Origin: Kitasatospora herbaricolor
GTDB taxonomy: Bacteria; Actinomycetota; Actinomycetes; Streptomycetales; Streptomycetaceae
Direction: 5' to 3'
Assembly (NCBI RefSeq): GCF_030813695.1
Contig: NZ_JAUSVA010000002.1
Span: 4,464,001 to 4,528,000 of the forward strand
DNA: 64,000 nucleotides
The notes under the pieces: model-generated
Database searches by the model: none
What the model was told of the DNA's origin: nothing
What the model saw: only the letters and a program-made list of their open reading frames with translations
Shown here: positions 45,618-54,627 of the stretch, piece after piece
Layout: each line of letters opens with the position of its first letter
How positions within the stretch are numbered: the first letter of the stretch is position 1
Translations under genes and position numbers: made by a program

Positions 45618-46315
45618 CCTCCACCCCGACGGCGGCCCGTACCGCCGACCGCGAGCCCAAGCTCATCGGCGGGGGCTGGCGCGAACGATTCGCCCGCATC
45701 CAGGCCGTCCCGACCACTGCCGCCGAACGCGAGGCCGACCAGCCGTCCACCGCGCTGGAGCTGGCCGACCTGCGCATCCCGCCGCGCTACCGACTCGCCA
45801 TTGCCGACCACCCCGAGGTCACCACCTGGGTCCGGTAGGTCACCCTTGCGAGTCGCCGCGGGCCCGGTGGCGCCCCGGGCATCGCCCAGGGCCCGTCGCT
45901 GCTGATCACGGGCTCGACCGGGTCGGGCAAGACGCACCAGTCCTACGGGGCGGTCCGCAGCCTGCTCGCGGGCGGTGTGCGCCTGCGGTGGATCAAGACG
46001 ACCGCCGAGGAGCTGTACGCCGCGCAGAGGCCCCGTCAGGGCGTTGATAGCGAGCAGGAGATGCGTGCGCTGATGGCCTGTCCGCTACTGATCATCGACG
46101 ACCTCGGTGCCGCGAAGGCGACCGAGTGGACCGAAGCGCTCACGTTGCGGCTGGTCAACCACCGCTACGAGTACATGCTCCCGACGATCTTCACCACCAA
46201 CCTGCCGCTCGGCGACATCCGCGCAGCCCTCGGCGACCGCACCGCGTCCCGGCTGGCGGAGATGTGCGAGCGCGTCATCCTCACCGGCCCCGACCGCCGA
46301 CGGCGCACCGCCTGA
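45614..46315 (+). pseudogene. DnaC/IstB-like ATPase interrupted by an amber codon
   Basis: One continuous frame of 233 sense codons, broken only by TAG at 45836-45838. Upstream of it lies a ~74-residue N-terminal region (LADLRIPPRYRLAIADHPEV). Downstream come the Walker A motif LLITGSTGSGKTHQSYG, Walker B LLIIDDLGAAKATEW, sensor TIFTTNLPLGDIRAALGDR and ERVILTGPDRRRR. In relatives the residue after WVR is usually Gln as far as I recall, so CAG-to-TAG is likely. A truncated product from ATG/GTG inside could still contain the ATPase domain. Confidence 0.8.
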
Positions 46316-46449
46316 GCCCCACCGGCTCCGCGCTGCCGCCGTGCACCTGACGCCGCACGGCCCGGCATCCCGCTTCACACGTCCACCCCACCGCCGCCTC
46401 GCCGCTCGACCCTGCCCTCGCAGCGACGAGGCCACCTGGAGCACCTCAC

Positions 46450-47403
46450 GTGACCACCACCGCACTGCCCTCTGCCCACATACCTGCCGTCCGGGTGTCC
46501 CCCTGGGACCGCCTCACGGTCGTACTGCTCGGCGCGCTCGGCTTCGCCCTGTCCTACGACGCCCTGCGGCAGATGGCCGCCGCGATCCACGTGCGCGGCC
46601 CGCTCACCTACGCGTTCCCGCTGATCATCGACGGGTTCATCGCCTACGGCGTGCGCGCTCTGCTTGTCCTGCGCGAAGCCCCCCGGCCCGCCCGCGCCTA
46701 CGCCTAGGCGCTCTTTACCGGAGCGACCGCTGCCAGCGTGTGGGCGAACGCCCTGCACGCCGTCCGCCTCAACAATCTGGCCGGCATCGGCAGCAGGCTC
46801 CAGCTCAGCGACACCGTCGTTGGCTTCCTGTCGGTCCTTGCCCCGCTCGCTCTCGGCGGCGCCGTCCACTTGTACATCCTCATCGCCCGCCACGGCGGGA
46901 ACACCGCGATCCGCCGGGGTGAGCAGATCGACGATCCGCGCAGCGGAGCTTCTGCCGTCCCCGTCGCCGCCGACCAGGACGAGGACGTCCAGCCGCAGCG
47001 GACGGAGGACCGAAGCGACGAGAACGCGATGCTGACATTGCTGTCCGCCGCCGGTCTGCTGCCCTCCGAGTGGAGCGCCACGCTGCCCGGACACCAGTCG
47101 GCGGACGGCGATGACCAACCATCCGGTACTGCGAACACCTCAGACTCGTCCCAGGTCGGCGGCAGCGACAGCACCGTCCAGGGCAAGCCGCTCGGCCGTC
47201 CGCCGGGCGCGTCGATGGAGCAGTTGCTGGAGGTCAGCCGCATAGCGGTCGCGGCCCATGGTCGACTCACCCGCGCGGTCGTCGAAAAGGCCGTCCGAGA
47301 AGCCGGCCTTCCGCTCGGCAGTACCCGCCTCACCGAGCTGATGAAGAAGCTCCGCCAGGAGTCGGACGGCGAACAGAGCGGTCAGGCCCCGGAAGCCGAC
47401 TGA
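46450..47403 (+). pseudogene. DUF2637 membrane protein (Spd-like transfer protein) interrupted by an amber codon
   Basis: One frame of 317 sense codons broken by TAG at 46705-46707. Part one (SPWDRLTVVLLGALGFALSY, AAIHVRGPLTYAFPLIIDGF, IAYGVRALLVLRE) and part two (ALFTGATAASVWANALHAVR, VVGFLSVLAPLALGGAVHLY) together give the four-helix DUF2637 domain found on actinomycete plasmids and AICEs; the C-terminal ~130 residues carry a predicted HTH (LGRPPGASMEQLLEVSRIAV). The lost residue falls in a conserved aromatic position, so TGG-to-TAG is likely. This is the second amber in adjacent genes. Confidence 0.8.
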
Positions 47404-47413
47404 CCGCCATCAA

Positions 47414-47447
47414 GGCCAGCCGACCGACTAACCTCGGTCGGCTGGCC
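47414..47447 (+). terminator. Terminator of the element's replication/transfer operon
   Basis: A perfect 14-bp stem (arm GGCCAGCCGACCGA) with a 6-base loop, ten bases after the DUF2637 stop. Confidence 0.85.
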
Positions 47448-48144
47448 ACCGACTTCTGCCGACTCGCAGCCGCAAACCGGCAGAAGCCCGCTGCTGCTGG
47501 TTCCCACATCCGGCGGCCCCTCCCGCGCGCAGTCACTGCCCGGCTGCACCACCCGAGAAGCCGCCCGTATCCGCAAGGCCGGTGCGACCAACCGGCACCC
47601 ATGCGGAAGCGGCCCATCCACCCCGCCACCACCTTGAAGCACACCCGCGACCACCGCCCGCCAGACCCCCGAGCAACCAGCCCACGAGTCCTGTAGCCGC
47701 CCGTGACCCCGATGAAAGTGACCACCGCTCTGTCCCAGACGGAGCAAGTTGTGGGGTAAGGAGTCCTTACCCCGCTCCCGCCCCCTGGGGGCAGGCGCTG
47801 TCCCTGTCGATGGCCGCCCCAATGGGGCAGCCCGCGACGGGGAGGCCGGCCCGGGGGTGCCGACGAAAGGGAAGAGCCGCCAAGGACCGAAGTCATCCCT
47901 ACGGTGCAGCACCGTCGCGCTCAACAGAGCGTGCCCGCGAACCGCCCGCACCCGCACCCGCACCCGCACCCGCGACATCGAATGGCCCTGCTCCAGCAGG
48001 CCGCCGACCAGCGTTCTGCTCCTACGATGTGGCGAAGGCTCGATCAGCAACGTCGATGACGCCGTGGCGGGTTGGGGTACCGCCGATGAGCCCCAGGATT
48101 CGCACCGGAACTGGTGGCACCTACGTCCAACCCCACAGTCGTGA
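47448..48144. other. Gene-free junction region
   Basis: About 700 bases between the element and the biosynthetic island. It includes a 21-bp palindrome at 47753-47773 (GGGGTAAGGA-G-TCCTTACCCC) and a short CCCGCA tandem run at about 47945-47970. No coding frame, tRNA or copy of the tRNA-Gly 3' end could be found here. Confidence 0.5.
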
Positions 48145-48828
48145 TCAGGCAGTGCGCTGCTTGGGCGCGTACCGCAGAAGGACGACATCACCGACGGTCG
48201 TGGTGTCGAGGAGCTTCATGCGGCTGGTGCTGCCGCCGGGGTACTCGGCGGGGTGGATGAAGCGCGGAGCCTGGGCTTGGCCGACCAGCAGCGGGGCGAT
48301 GGCGAGATGCACCTCGTCGGCGAGGTTCTGGGACAGGAACTGCGTGTGGATCTGTCCGCCGCCCTCAACCATGAGTCGCTCGACGCCACGGCCGCCGAGA
48401 TCGTCGAGCATGGCTCCGAAGTCGACGGTCGGGCCGGTGCTGACCACGTCGGCGAGGCCGTCGAGCTCCTCGCGGAGCTTCGCAGCCGCGCCGTCGGTGG
48501 TGTAGACGACCTTCTGGTCGCCGAAGTGCCAGAACTTGAGGTCCCGGGTGAGATCGCCGCTGGCGGTGATCGTCACCTTGAGCGGGTACTCCGGCTTGCC
48601 GGCTGCCACCCGGTCGGCGCGGCGCTTGTCGCTGTTGACGAGGAGCCGCGGGTTGTCGCTGCGGAGCGTGTTGCCGCCGATCAGGATGGCGTCGGACTCC
48701 GCCCGCACCTGGTCGACGCGGTCGAAGTCCTCCGCGTTCGACAGCAGCAGGCGCTGGGGTGACGTGTCGTCAATGTGTCCGTCCACGGAGGTGGCGACAC
48801 TCAGGAGGACGTACGGGCGCTCGGCCAT
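48145..48828 (-). CDS. RibD C-terminal-type (dihydrofolate-reductase-fold) reductase
   Basis: A 227-residue NADPH-dependent reductase resembling the reductase half of RibD: RPYVLLSVATSVDGHIDDTS at the start, DAILIGGNTLRSDNPRLLVN in the middle and RLMVEGGGQIHTQFLSQNLA DEVHLAIAPLLVG-type sequence near the end. Stand-alone members reduce pyrimidine or unrelated carbonyl substrates. It is transcribed with the XRE/TPR regulator gene (48 bases apart) at the left of the biosynthetic island, so it may be a tailoring enzyme or merely adjacent. Confidence 0.8.
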   Translation of the reverse strand: MAERPYVLLSVATSVDGHIDDTSPQRLLLSNAEDFDRVDQVRAESDAILIGGNTLRSDNPRLLVNSDKRRADRVAAGKPEYPLKVTITASGDLTRDLKFWHFGDQKVVYTTDGAAAKLREELDGLADVVSTGPTVDFGAMLDDLGGRGVERLMVEGGGQIHTQFLSQNLADEVHLAIAPLLVGQAQAPRFIHPAEYPGGSTSRMKLLDTTTVGDVVLLRYAPKQRTA

Positions 48829-48876
48829 CTCGGATTCCTTCTCGTGGTGGGACGGTGGGACGTCTGCCTGATTTGA

Positions 48877-50364
48877 TCAGACTTCATGGAGCACGACGTT
48901 GTCGAGAGCTCCCCGGAACTCCGAAACCTCGGCCACGGACGTCCAGCGCTGCAACTTCGTGTCGAGTAGGGCAAGCTCGGTGAAGATCCGGGCCGAGCCT
49001 GTCGCCGTGGCGATGGCCAAGGCCGCCGAGCCGCTGACGGCTGCCGCCTCCGGTCCGTCGGCGTGGAGCTGGGCAACTGCGGCGCGGGCGAGGTAGACAC
49101 CACGGTCCCGGCGGTATGAGGTGGGCAGTGCGCGGATGGCGCGCTCGAAGCCGGAGACGGCGTCCTGGTGATTTCCGAGAGCCGAGAGCGAGCGGGCGCG
49201 CTGCGCCTCCACGTAGGACGCGTCGAGCCAGCGGCCACGGGACGTCTCGTCGATGCTGGGTCCCGCGACGACCTCCAGCGCCTGGTCGTAGGCGTTCTGG
49301 CTGGCCCGTTCGTCGCCGCGAAGGGCGTGGCCGTGGGCGCCGTAGACGGCTCCCATGGCGCTGAGGCGGCTTCGCGGAGGCGCTATCCGCTGGGCGGCCT
49401 CGGCAAGGTCGACGGTGTCGAGGGAATCTCGCATGTCGCCTGCAAGCTGGGCCTTGCGGGCCATCGTGTAGATCGTCAGGTCGTGGGCACCGGCCACGGT
49501 CGACCACTCGATGGCTCGGTCGGCCCAGTACTGGGCCGCGCGGAAGTCACCGCTGTCCTGGTACAGCCAGCTGCAGAACTCGGCGTACTCGGCCTGGACT
49601 TGCATCAGCTCCTGCCGATCCCGCCCGGACGCCTCCTGGCGGAGTTGCTGAATCTGCCGGATGTGTTCCTGGGCGTCGGCGACCACGTTCCGGGGGCCGA
49701 GGAAGTTGTCGCACTCGACCAGCGAGCGCCGCAGAGAGCGGAAGTTCTCCACCGGATGCACGTCCGGGGCGACGAGCCCAGCCGACCCGGCCTCGATGGG
49801 GGACACGTTCGAGGACGTACCGGAGGCGGGAAGCAGCGTGGCCCCGGCGACGGCGGTGACGCTTCGAAGGAGCTTGCGGCGCGGCATTGTCACGAAGGTG
49901 ATTCTCCCGTCCGACATGCGACAGGCAACCCGCACCTCGCCGCTCATCAGCGCCATCGCCGAGCCGAGGGCAGCCGCGTCGACGTCCTTTCCTGCCGCCC
50001 GTCGGTGGTCGGCTTCGGTCACGGACGGCGAGTGAGTCACGGCCTTCGCCACACGCGATGCGCGCCCGGACGCGTCGGCCCTGTCCACATCCGACGGCTG
50101 CTTGTCCGCATCGCTGTCGACGTGTTCCAGGCCGCGGGAGAGGACCCCGCCGGTTCCGAGGGCTGCGTCGAGGGTGACCGCGAGCTCGGGCTTACACGGT
50201 CGTTGGCCCTTCTCGATCTTCGAAATCAGATCCCCGCTGACGTGCACCGAAGTGCCGAGCGCGTCCTGGGAGAGCCGCCGGGTCTCGCGCCAGTGACGCA
50301 GTTCGGCACCGAACCAGGCGCGGGCGGATCGGGAAGGCTCCAGCGTCTTCGGTCGTTGCGGCAT
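48877..50364 (-). CDS. XRE-family regulator with TPR-like C-terminus
   Basis: A 495-residue regulator. N-terminal helix-turn-helix at ~20-70 (ELRHWRETRRLSQDALGTSV, HVSGDLISKIEKGQRPCKPE), then a linker and, from about residue 270, helical tetratricopeptide-like repeats (FRAAQYWADRAIEWSTVAGA, YGAHGHALRGDERASQNAYD, ALGNHQDAVSGFERAIRALP). Such regulators are common next to actinomycete natural-product clusters and often govern them. The start at 50364 begins at MPQRPKTLEP; an upstream in-frame start at 50529 has no coding character. It is divergent from the cluster. Confidence 0.82.
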   Translation of the reverse strand: MPQRPKTLEPSRSARAWFGAELRHWRETRRLSQDALGTSVHVSGDLISKIEKGQRPCKPELAVTLDAALGTGGVLSRGLEHVDSDADKQPSDVDRADASGRASRVAKAVTHSPSVTEADHRRAAGKDVDAAALGSAMALMSGEVRVACRMSDGRITFVTMPRRKLLRSVTAVAGATLLPASGTSSNVSPIEAGSAGLVAPDVHPVENFRSLRRSLVECDNFLGPRNVVADAQEHIRQIQQLRQEASGRDRQELMQVQAEYAEFCSWLYQDSGDFRAAQYWADRAIEWSTVAGAHDLTIYTMARKAQLAGDMRDSLDTVDLAEAAQRIAPPRSRLSAMGAVYGAHGHALRGDERASQNAYDQALEVVAGPSIDETSRGRWLDASYVEAQRARSLSALGNHQDAVSGFERAIRALPTSYRRDRGVYLARAAVAQLHADGPEAAAVSGSAALAIATATGSARIFTELALLDTKLQRWTSVAEVSEFRGALDNVVLHEV

Positions 50365-50563
50365 CGCACCCCCTCTGCCTGCTGATGTGGACAACGCGGG
50401 CTGTCTGCATGCCGGGCTGGCCCCGGGGCGCCGCCAGGGCGCTGAATGGTTCCACAACGTCGCACACCCAGTACACACCGCGATCAGTGGATAGCGGGAG
50501 TGTTTTCGAAGTGCACGTTGGAGTGACATCCGCCAGCACGCCGCATCGGTCTAGGAGGAGCAA

Positions 50564-50989
50564 ATGCCCATCACGGAAGCGAGGTTGAATCGGCACTACC
50601 GGACCGCGCTGCCAGGGCTGTGCCCCGAGGCGATGGGGCCGCTCCGGCAGATCGTCCGAGCCCATCTCTGCCTCTGGGGCCGGACCGGACTGACCGAGGT
50701 CGTCGAACTCGGCGTGACCGAGCTGCTGACCAACGTCTGCAAGCACACAGCTGGCGACTGCGAGCTGATGATCAAGGAGACGCCCTATGGCGTCCTCGTT
50801 GCTGTCACGGACTTCGACGACAGGATGCCGACGGTGGGGGAGGCGGCCGACGACATGGAGGGCGGCAGGGGCCTGTTCCTGCTGAGTTCCTTGGTCGACG
50901 AACTCGCCATGGAGTCTCTGCCGTTGGGCAAGAGGGTCTCGTTCCGACTGGAGGATCACCGAGCCGGTCCAGGCGGTCGATCGTGCTGA
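50564..50989 (+). CDS. ATP-binding protein, RsbW/HATPase_c type
   Basis: A 141-residue GHKL ATPase domain: N-box ELGVTELLTNVCKHTAG, degenerate G1 region VAVTDFDDRMPT and G2 GRGLFLLSSLVDELAM. Stand-alone copies are abundant in streptomycetes and usually act as anti-sigma or anti-sigma-antagonist kinases. AGGAGGAG precedes ATG 50564. It is divergent from the XRE regulator and overlaps the next gene by seven bases; this pair-plus-regulator arrangement recurs in actinomycetes. Confidence 0.8.
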   Translation: MPITEARLNRHYRTALPGLCPEAMGPLRQIVRAHLCLWGRTGLTEVVELGVTELLTNVCKHTAGDCELMIKETPYGVLVAVTDFDDRMPTVGEAADDMEGGRGLFLLSSLVDELAMESLPLGKRVSFRLEDHRAGPGGRSC

Positions 50990-51519
50990 CCATCGACCGA
51001 GTGACTCCCCTGATGGCCAGTTCGAACCCGCAGCGCGCCGTCCACTACAGCTGCACCGCCCTGTTCGAGAACGCCGGCACCGAGAGATCTCAACTTCTCG
51101 ACTGGGATCTGCTCGCGACCACTGGCGACGCATTCAAGAAGATCCGCCGCGCGGCCGTCGGCATCACCCAGGTGCTCGACGAGCGTGCGAACGAGGGCCT
51201 CCGGGCATGGCTGCTGGACCGCGACGCGTTCGCCGCCTTGGAGGCCGCGCTCGGCGCGGGACGCACCTACGAGCTGGAACTCTGCGGTGCCACCGCGAGG
51301 ATGGTTCTGGTCGCTCGTGGGGTGACCGCACTGCCGATGGTGGACCGGCTTTCGGCGAGTTGCCCGGCCCTGATGCTTCGCGGCCGACGGTTGTGGGCCG
51401 AGCAGCGTGAGCGGGCCATGGTCGCCGACCGAGACCGGTCGAAGTCCGGGCCAAGGGTGGGTCGATCAAGTGCTATCGGCTCCCGCCAGGCAGATTTGAC
51501 GCTCAATCAAGGCGAATAG
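50983..51519 (+). CDS. Hypothetical protein coupled to the HATPase gene
   Basis: A 178-residue protein starting GTG 50983, seven bases inside the preceding gene. Recognisable only as a mixed alpha/beta domain: RTYELELCGATARMVLVARG and a basic C-terminal tail (LWAEQRERAMVADRDRSKSG). No known motif. Position suggests it works with the HATPase/XRE regulatory pair. The 112 bases after it lead to the Nudix gene and may hold the promoter of the biosynthetic operon. Confidence 0.6.
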   Translation: MLTIDRVTPLMASSNPQRAVHYSCTALFENAGTERSQLLDWDLLATTGDAFKKIRRAAVGITQVLDERANEGLRAWLLDRDAFAALEAALGAGRTYELELCGATARMVLVARGVTALPMVDRLSASCPALMLRGRRLWAEQRERAMVADRDRSKSGPRVGRSSAIGSRQADLTLNQGE

Positions 51520-51631
51520 ACTCGCTGGTTCCCAGAGATCCAGGACGACCCGGATCCGAATCGGGACGGCGGCCGGACGACCCGAATCGACGTTCGGCCT
51601 CAACCACCTTCACCAAGGAAGAGACACATCC

Positions 51632-52066
51632 ATGCCCGAGAAGGTCACCAAGGACAAGGTGCTCGTCTACGTCGTGCGCGACGGACGGCTGCTGGTGTTC
51701 CGGCACACCGACTACACCTACGAGGAGGTCGGGATCCAGGTCCCCGCCGGCAGCATCCGTCCCGGGGAGACCCCCGAGGCCGCCGCCCTGCGCGAGGCCC
51801 GCGAGGAGACCGGCCTGACCGACTTCAAGATCGTGCGCAAGCTCGGCGAGGCCGAGTACGACATCAGCCCGTACCGGTTCGAGATCCAGCACCGGCACGT
51901 CTTCCACCTGGAGCTCACCGAGCCCACCCCGGAGCGGTGGACGAGCCAGGAGGACCACGACGGCGAGCAGAAGCCCACCCACTTCGAGTGCTTCTGGATC
52001 CCGTTGGAGGCGGCACACATCCTCCAGTCCGGCCAGGGCGCCCTGCTGGGACGCCTGTCCGACTAA
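51632..52066 (+). CDS. Nudix hydrolase
   Basis: A 144-residue protein with an intact Nudix box, GSIRPGETPEAAALREAREE followed by TGL, preceded by the strand VLVYVVRDGRLLVFRHTDYT. It hydrolyses a nucleoside diphosphate linked to another moiety; the substrate is unknown. ATG 51632 has AAGGAAGAG upstream. It is the first gene of the apparent biosynthetic run, 33 bases before the radical SAM gene, so it may process a nucleotide by-product or intermediate. Confidence 0.85.
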   Translation: MPEKVTKDKVLVYVVRDGRLLVFRHTDYTYEEVGIQVPAGSIRPGETPEAAALREAREETGLTDFKIVRKLGEAEYDISPYRFEIQHRHVFHLELTEPTPERWTSQEDHDGEQKPTHFECFWIPLEAAHILQSGQGALLGRLSD

Positions 52067-52099
52067 CCCCATCCGATCACGGCAGTGAGGAGGCAGTCG

Positions 52100-53998
52100 A
52101 TGCACCGCAGCACCGAACGGCACCGCGACGGGATCGAACAGCTCTACCGAAGCCTGGACTCCGACGACACCGGTACCGCGGTGTCGGTCATCGTTAAGGT
52201 GCGCGGCGAGACCTGCGACATCGACTGCCTCTACTGCTACGAGAAGCGCAAGGAGGCACCCGGAGGAGCCCGGGTCAGCGCCGCTCAGATCGGGCGCCTG
52301 GCCACCCTCTTTCGGGGCCGTCCCCTCGCCGTCGAGATTCACGGGGGCGAACCGCTGACCGCCGGCACGGAGCACATCGCCGAGATTCTCCGCGAGCTGG
52401 CCGCCCTGCCCACGGTCGTTCGCGTGAGCCTGCAGACGAACGGCGTCCTGCTCGACGAGGACTGGCTCGACCTCTTCGAGGAGCTCTGCCCGATGCTGCA
52501 GATCGGCATCTCGTTGGACGGCGACGCCCAGGGCAACGCCTGGCGGGTCGGCTACGACGGCAAGCCGGTCTACCCTCGGGTTGCCCGAGCGCTGAACCTG
52601 CTGGCCGAGCGGGACCGCAGCGTCGGAGTGATCGCCGCCGTGACCCCGGCCGTACTCGGCCGAGCCCAGGACGTCCTCGACCACCTCGCCGGCTTCGGCT
52701 CGGTGAATGCCGTCAGCTTCGTCCCCTGCTTCGACACCACCATCCGTCGACCCACTGCGGCAACGGGCCGTCGGGCCTTGGCCAGCCGCCTGCTACAGCA
52801 GGCAGCCGTGGCCTCCGACGGAGGACCGGCCTGGGCGATTCACCCCGACGAGTACGCCGAGTTCGTCCTCGCCGCCACCGCGCACTGGATCAGCGCCGGG
52901 CACTTCGCCCGCATCAAGCTCGAACCGGCCGTCTCCACCATCCGGCGCCTCCGGGGACTCGGGACCGGGTTCTGCCACTTCTCCGACCTCAAGTGCGACC
53001 ACGTCACCCTCTACCCCGACGGCCGCCTCGGTAGCTGCGACGAACTGCCCTGGCCCCAGGCCCAGCTCACCCTCCTGGACACGACGAACGACCAACGCGA
53101 GATCACCGAGGCCCAGCAGGGCTCCAACCTCCTGAACCAGGGCAAGGCCCTGATGAACAAGTGCACGACCTGCGACTACCGCAGCACCTGCGGCGGAGGC
53201 TGCGTCGCCACCCGCTGGCGCATGAACCTGGCCAGCGACCAGGACGCCTACTGCGACTACCGGATGCGCATGATCGACGGCATCGCCGCCCTGCTCGCCC
53301 AACCCATCCACCCCGACGGCGCTTGGTGCCGGACCCTGCGCTGGCGCCCCCGCACCCCGAACAGCATGCGAGACGTGGCCGGCTTCGCCGCCCGCTGGGA
53401 CGACCGCACCGCGCCCCGCGAAACGGTCAGACTGCACACCAGCTCCCACGGCAACATCAACACCGTCGGGCGACCCGGCATCCACGAGGCCGATGACCTC
53501 GACCCCTCCCACCCGCAGTGGCGCGATGCCATCGAACCGGGCGTCTGGCCCCTGGTCCACACCGTCACCCGCCGTTGGAACCTCATCACGTACGACAGCT
53601 GCGAGGGCCACGCCTACGCGGGCCTCGACCTGGACCCCGCTGTACGCAAGGTCGGCATCCTCGCGCGCGACCAGGGCGAGTACACCCGCGCTGCCGCTGC
53701 TCTCTGCCGTGCCGCCACAGCAGCGGCATCCGGGCTGCCGGCCTCGGTCACTGTCACGCTCGGCCGCTCGGAGCTGACCTGCGAGACCACCGGAGCAGCG
53801 ACGCCCGTCCTCGACCTCGCCCTCCAGCCGGCCGCCGGCCACGGCTGGGAGGACTACTTCGCCCACCTGGACGAGGCCACAGCTGTGTTCGCGGACGCTC
53901 TGTGCGACGAACATCCGAGCCTCAGCCTGGCATGCTCCTGCCCGCTCCCGACCAGACGTACCCCCGGACCCGGACAGCCCGAGGCGGTGAGTCCATGA
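52100..53998 (+). CDS. Radical SAM/SPASM peptide-modifying enzyme with C-terminal extension
   Basis: A 632-residue enzyme. Radical SAM cluster motif CDIDCLYC (Cys39, 43, 46) followed by EIHGGEPLT and LQTNG; SPASM cysteines at about 292, 299, 313, 355, 358, 364, 368 and 385 (FCHFSDLKCDH, GSCDEL, CTTCDYRSTCGGGC, YCDYR) for two auxiliary Fe-S clusters. Residues ~400-632 form an extra domain with HTSSHGNINT and ITYDSCEGHAYAG. The layout recalls FxsB-type maturases, which crosslink residues in ribosomal peptides. ATG 52100 chosen for AGGAGG seven bases upstream. Its stop overlaps the next start (ATGA). Confidence 0.88.
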   Translation: MHRSTERHRDGIEQLYRSLDSDDTGTAVSVIVKVRGETCDIDCLYCYEKRKEAPGGARVSAAQIGRLATLFRGRPLAVEIHGGEPLTAGTEHIAEILRELAALPTVVRVSLQTNGVLLDEDWLDLFEELCPMLQIGISLDGDAQGNAWRVGYDGKPVYPRVARALNLLAERDRSVGVIAAVTPAVLGRAQDVLDHLAGFGSVNAVSFVPCFDTTIRRPTAATGRRALASRLLQQAAVASDGGPAWAIHPDEYAEFVLAATAHWISAGHFARIKLEPAVSTIRRLRGLGTGFCHFSDLKCDHVTLYPDGRLGSCDELPWPQAQLTLLDTTNDQREITEAQQGSNLLNQGKALMNKCTTCDYRSTCGGGCVATRWRMNLASDQDAYCDYRMRMIDGIAALLAQPIHPDGAWCRTLRWRPRTPNSMRDVAGFAARWDDRTAPRETVRLHTSSHGNINTVGRPGIHEADDLDPSHPQWRDAIEPGVWPLVHTVTRRWNLITYDSCEGHAYAGLDLDPAVRKVGILARDQGEYTRAAAALCRAATAAASGLPASVTVTLGRSELTCETTGAATPVLDLALQPAAGHGWEDYFAHLDEATAVFADALCDEHPSLSLACSCPLPTRRTPGPGQPEAVSP

Positions 53999-54627
53999 CC
54001 AAGGCCATCGACGACGTCACGCTGCACCAGCTCCTCGGCCGCATCGTCTACTTCCACACCCTCTTCATCGACCCCGTCTTCGTCCCCGCCCAGGAACCCG
54101 GCCGGGGAGGGGCCTGCTGCAACCACCGATCCAGCGCCCACCAGCGCACCGCCTACGGCCTCCTAGCGACCACAGCGTGGACCGCCCTCGACGAGATCGC
54201 CGCCACCTTGTCCGGACACCACACGCCGTGCCCCCACCGGGACGGCAGCTGCTGCGCGACCTGCCGGGTCGCCACCGCCGGCGCCGCCATCGCCGACGCC
54301 TGGATCATCACGGAGCACCGCGCCTACCAACGCCAGCCGCCCGTCGACCGCGCCCGGCAGGTCTGCCGCACCGCAGCCGCCGCCCGCCTCGCGCACCCGT
54401 TTGCGGCTCAGCATGCCGCGGCATGCCCGGCCCTGGCATCACTCGGCCCCACCAGCAGCAACCCACTGCTGCCCAGCCCGGAGGACCTGCCCCTGACCGG
54501 CGAACTGTTCGCGCTGTGGCAGGACCCGCTTTCCACCGCCCATAGCCCCGTGGTCAGTTGGCTCAACCACTGCACCGCCTTGGACGACGTCCACCGCGTA
54601 CTTGAGACGAGGAGGAACAACCGGTGA
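53995..54627 (+). CDS. Cys/His-rich protein of unknown function in the biosynthetic operon
   Basis: A 210-residue protein, coupled to the radical SAM gene by an ATGA overlap and to the oxygenase gene by GTGA. It contains GGACCNHRSSAHQ and CPHRDGSCCATC, clusters of Cys and His that could bind a metal, in an otherwise helical, Ala-rich chain (TAWTALDEIAATLSGH, AAARLAHPFAAQHAAACPAL). No recognised domain. Candidates are a metal chaperone, a peptide-binding adaptor or a new enzyme. Confidence 0.6.
   Translation: MTKAIDDVTLHQLLGRIVYFHTLFIDPVFVPAQEPGRGGACCNHRSSAHQRTAYGLLATTAWTALDEIAATLSGHHTPCPHRDGSCCATCRVATAGAAIADAWIITEHRAYQRQPPVDRARQVCRTAAAARLAHPFAAQHAAACPALASLGPTSSNPLLPSPEDLPLTGELFALWQDPLSTAHSPVVSWLNHCTALDDVHRVLETRRNNR

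Noticed and set aside
45836..46707. Genome-wide TAG recoding as explanation for the two amber codons
   Set aside because: Toxin and antitoxin genes of the same region end normally at TAG, and the lost residues seem to differ; mutation is simpler.
47945..47970. CCCGCA tandem run considered as a CRISPR-like or structural repeat
   Set aside because: Only about four 6-base units with no spacers; simple-sequence repeat.
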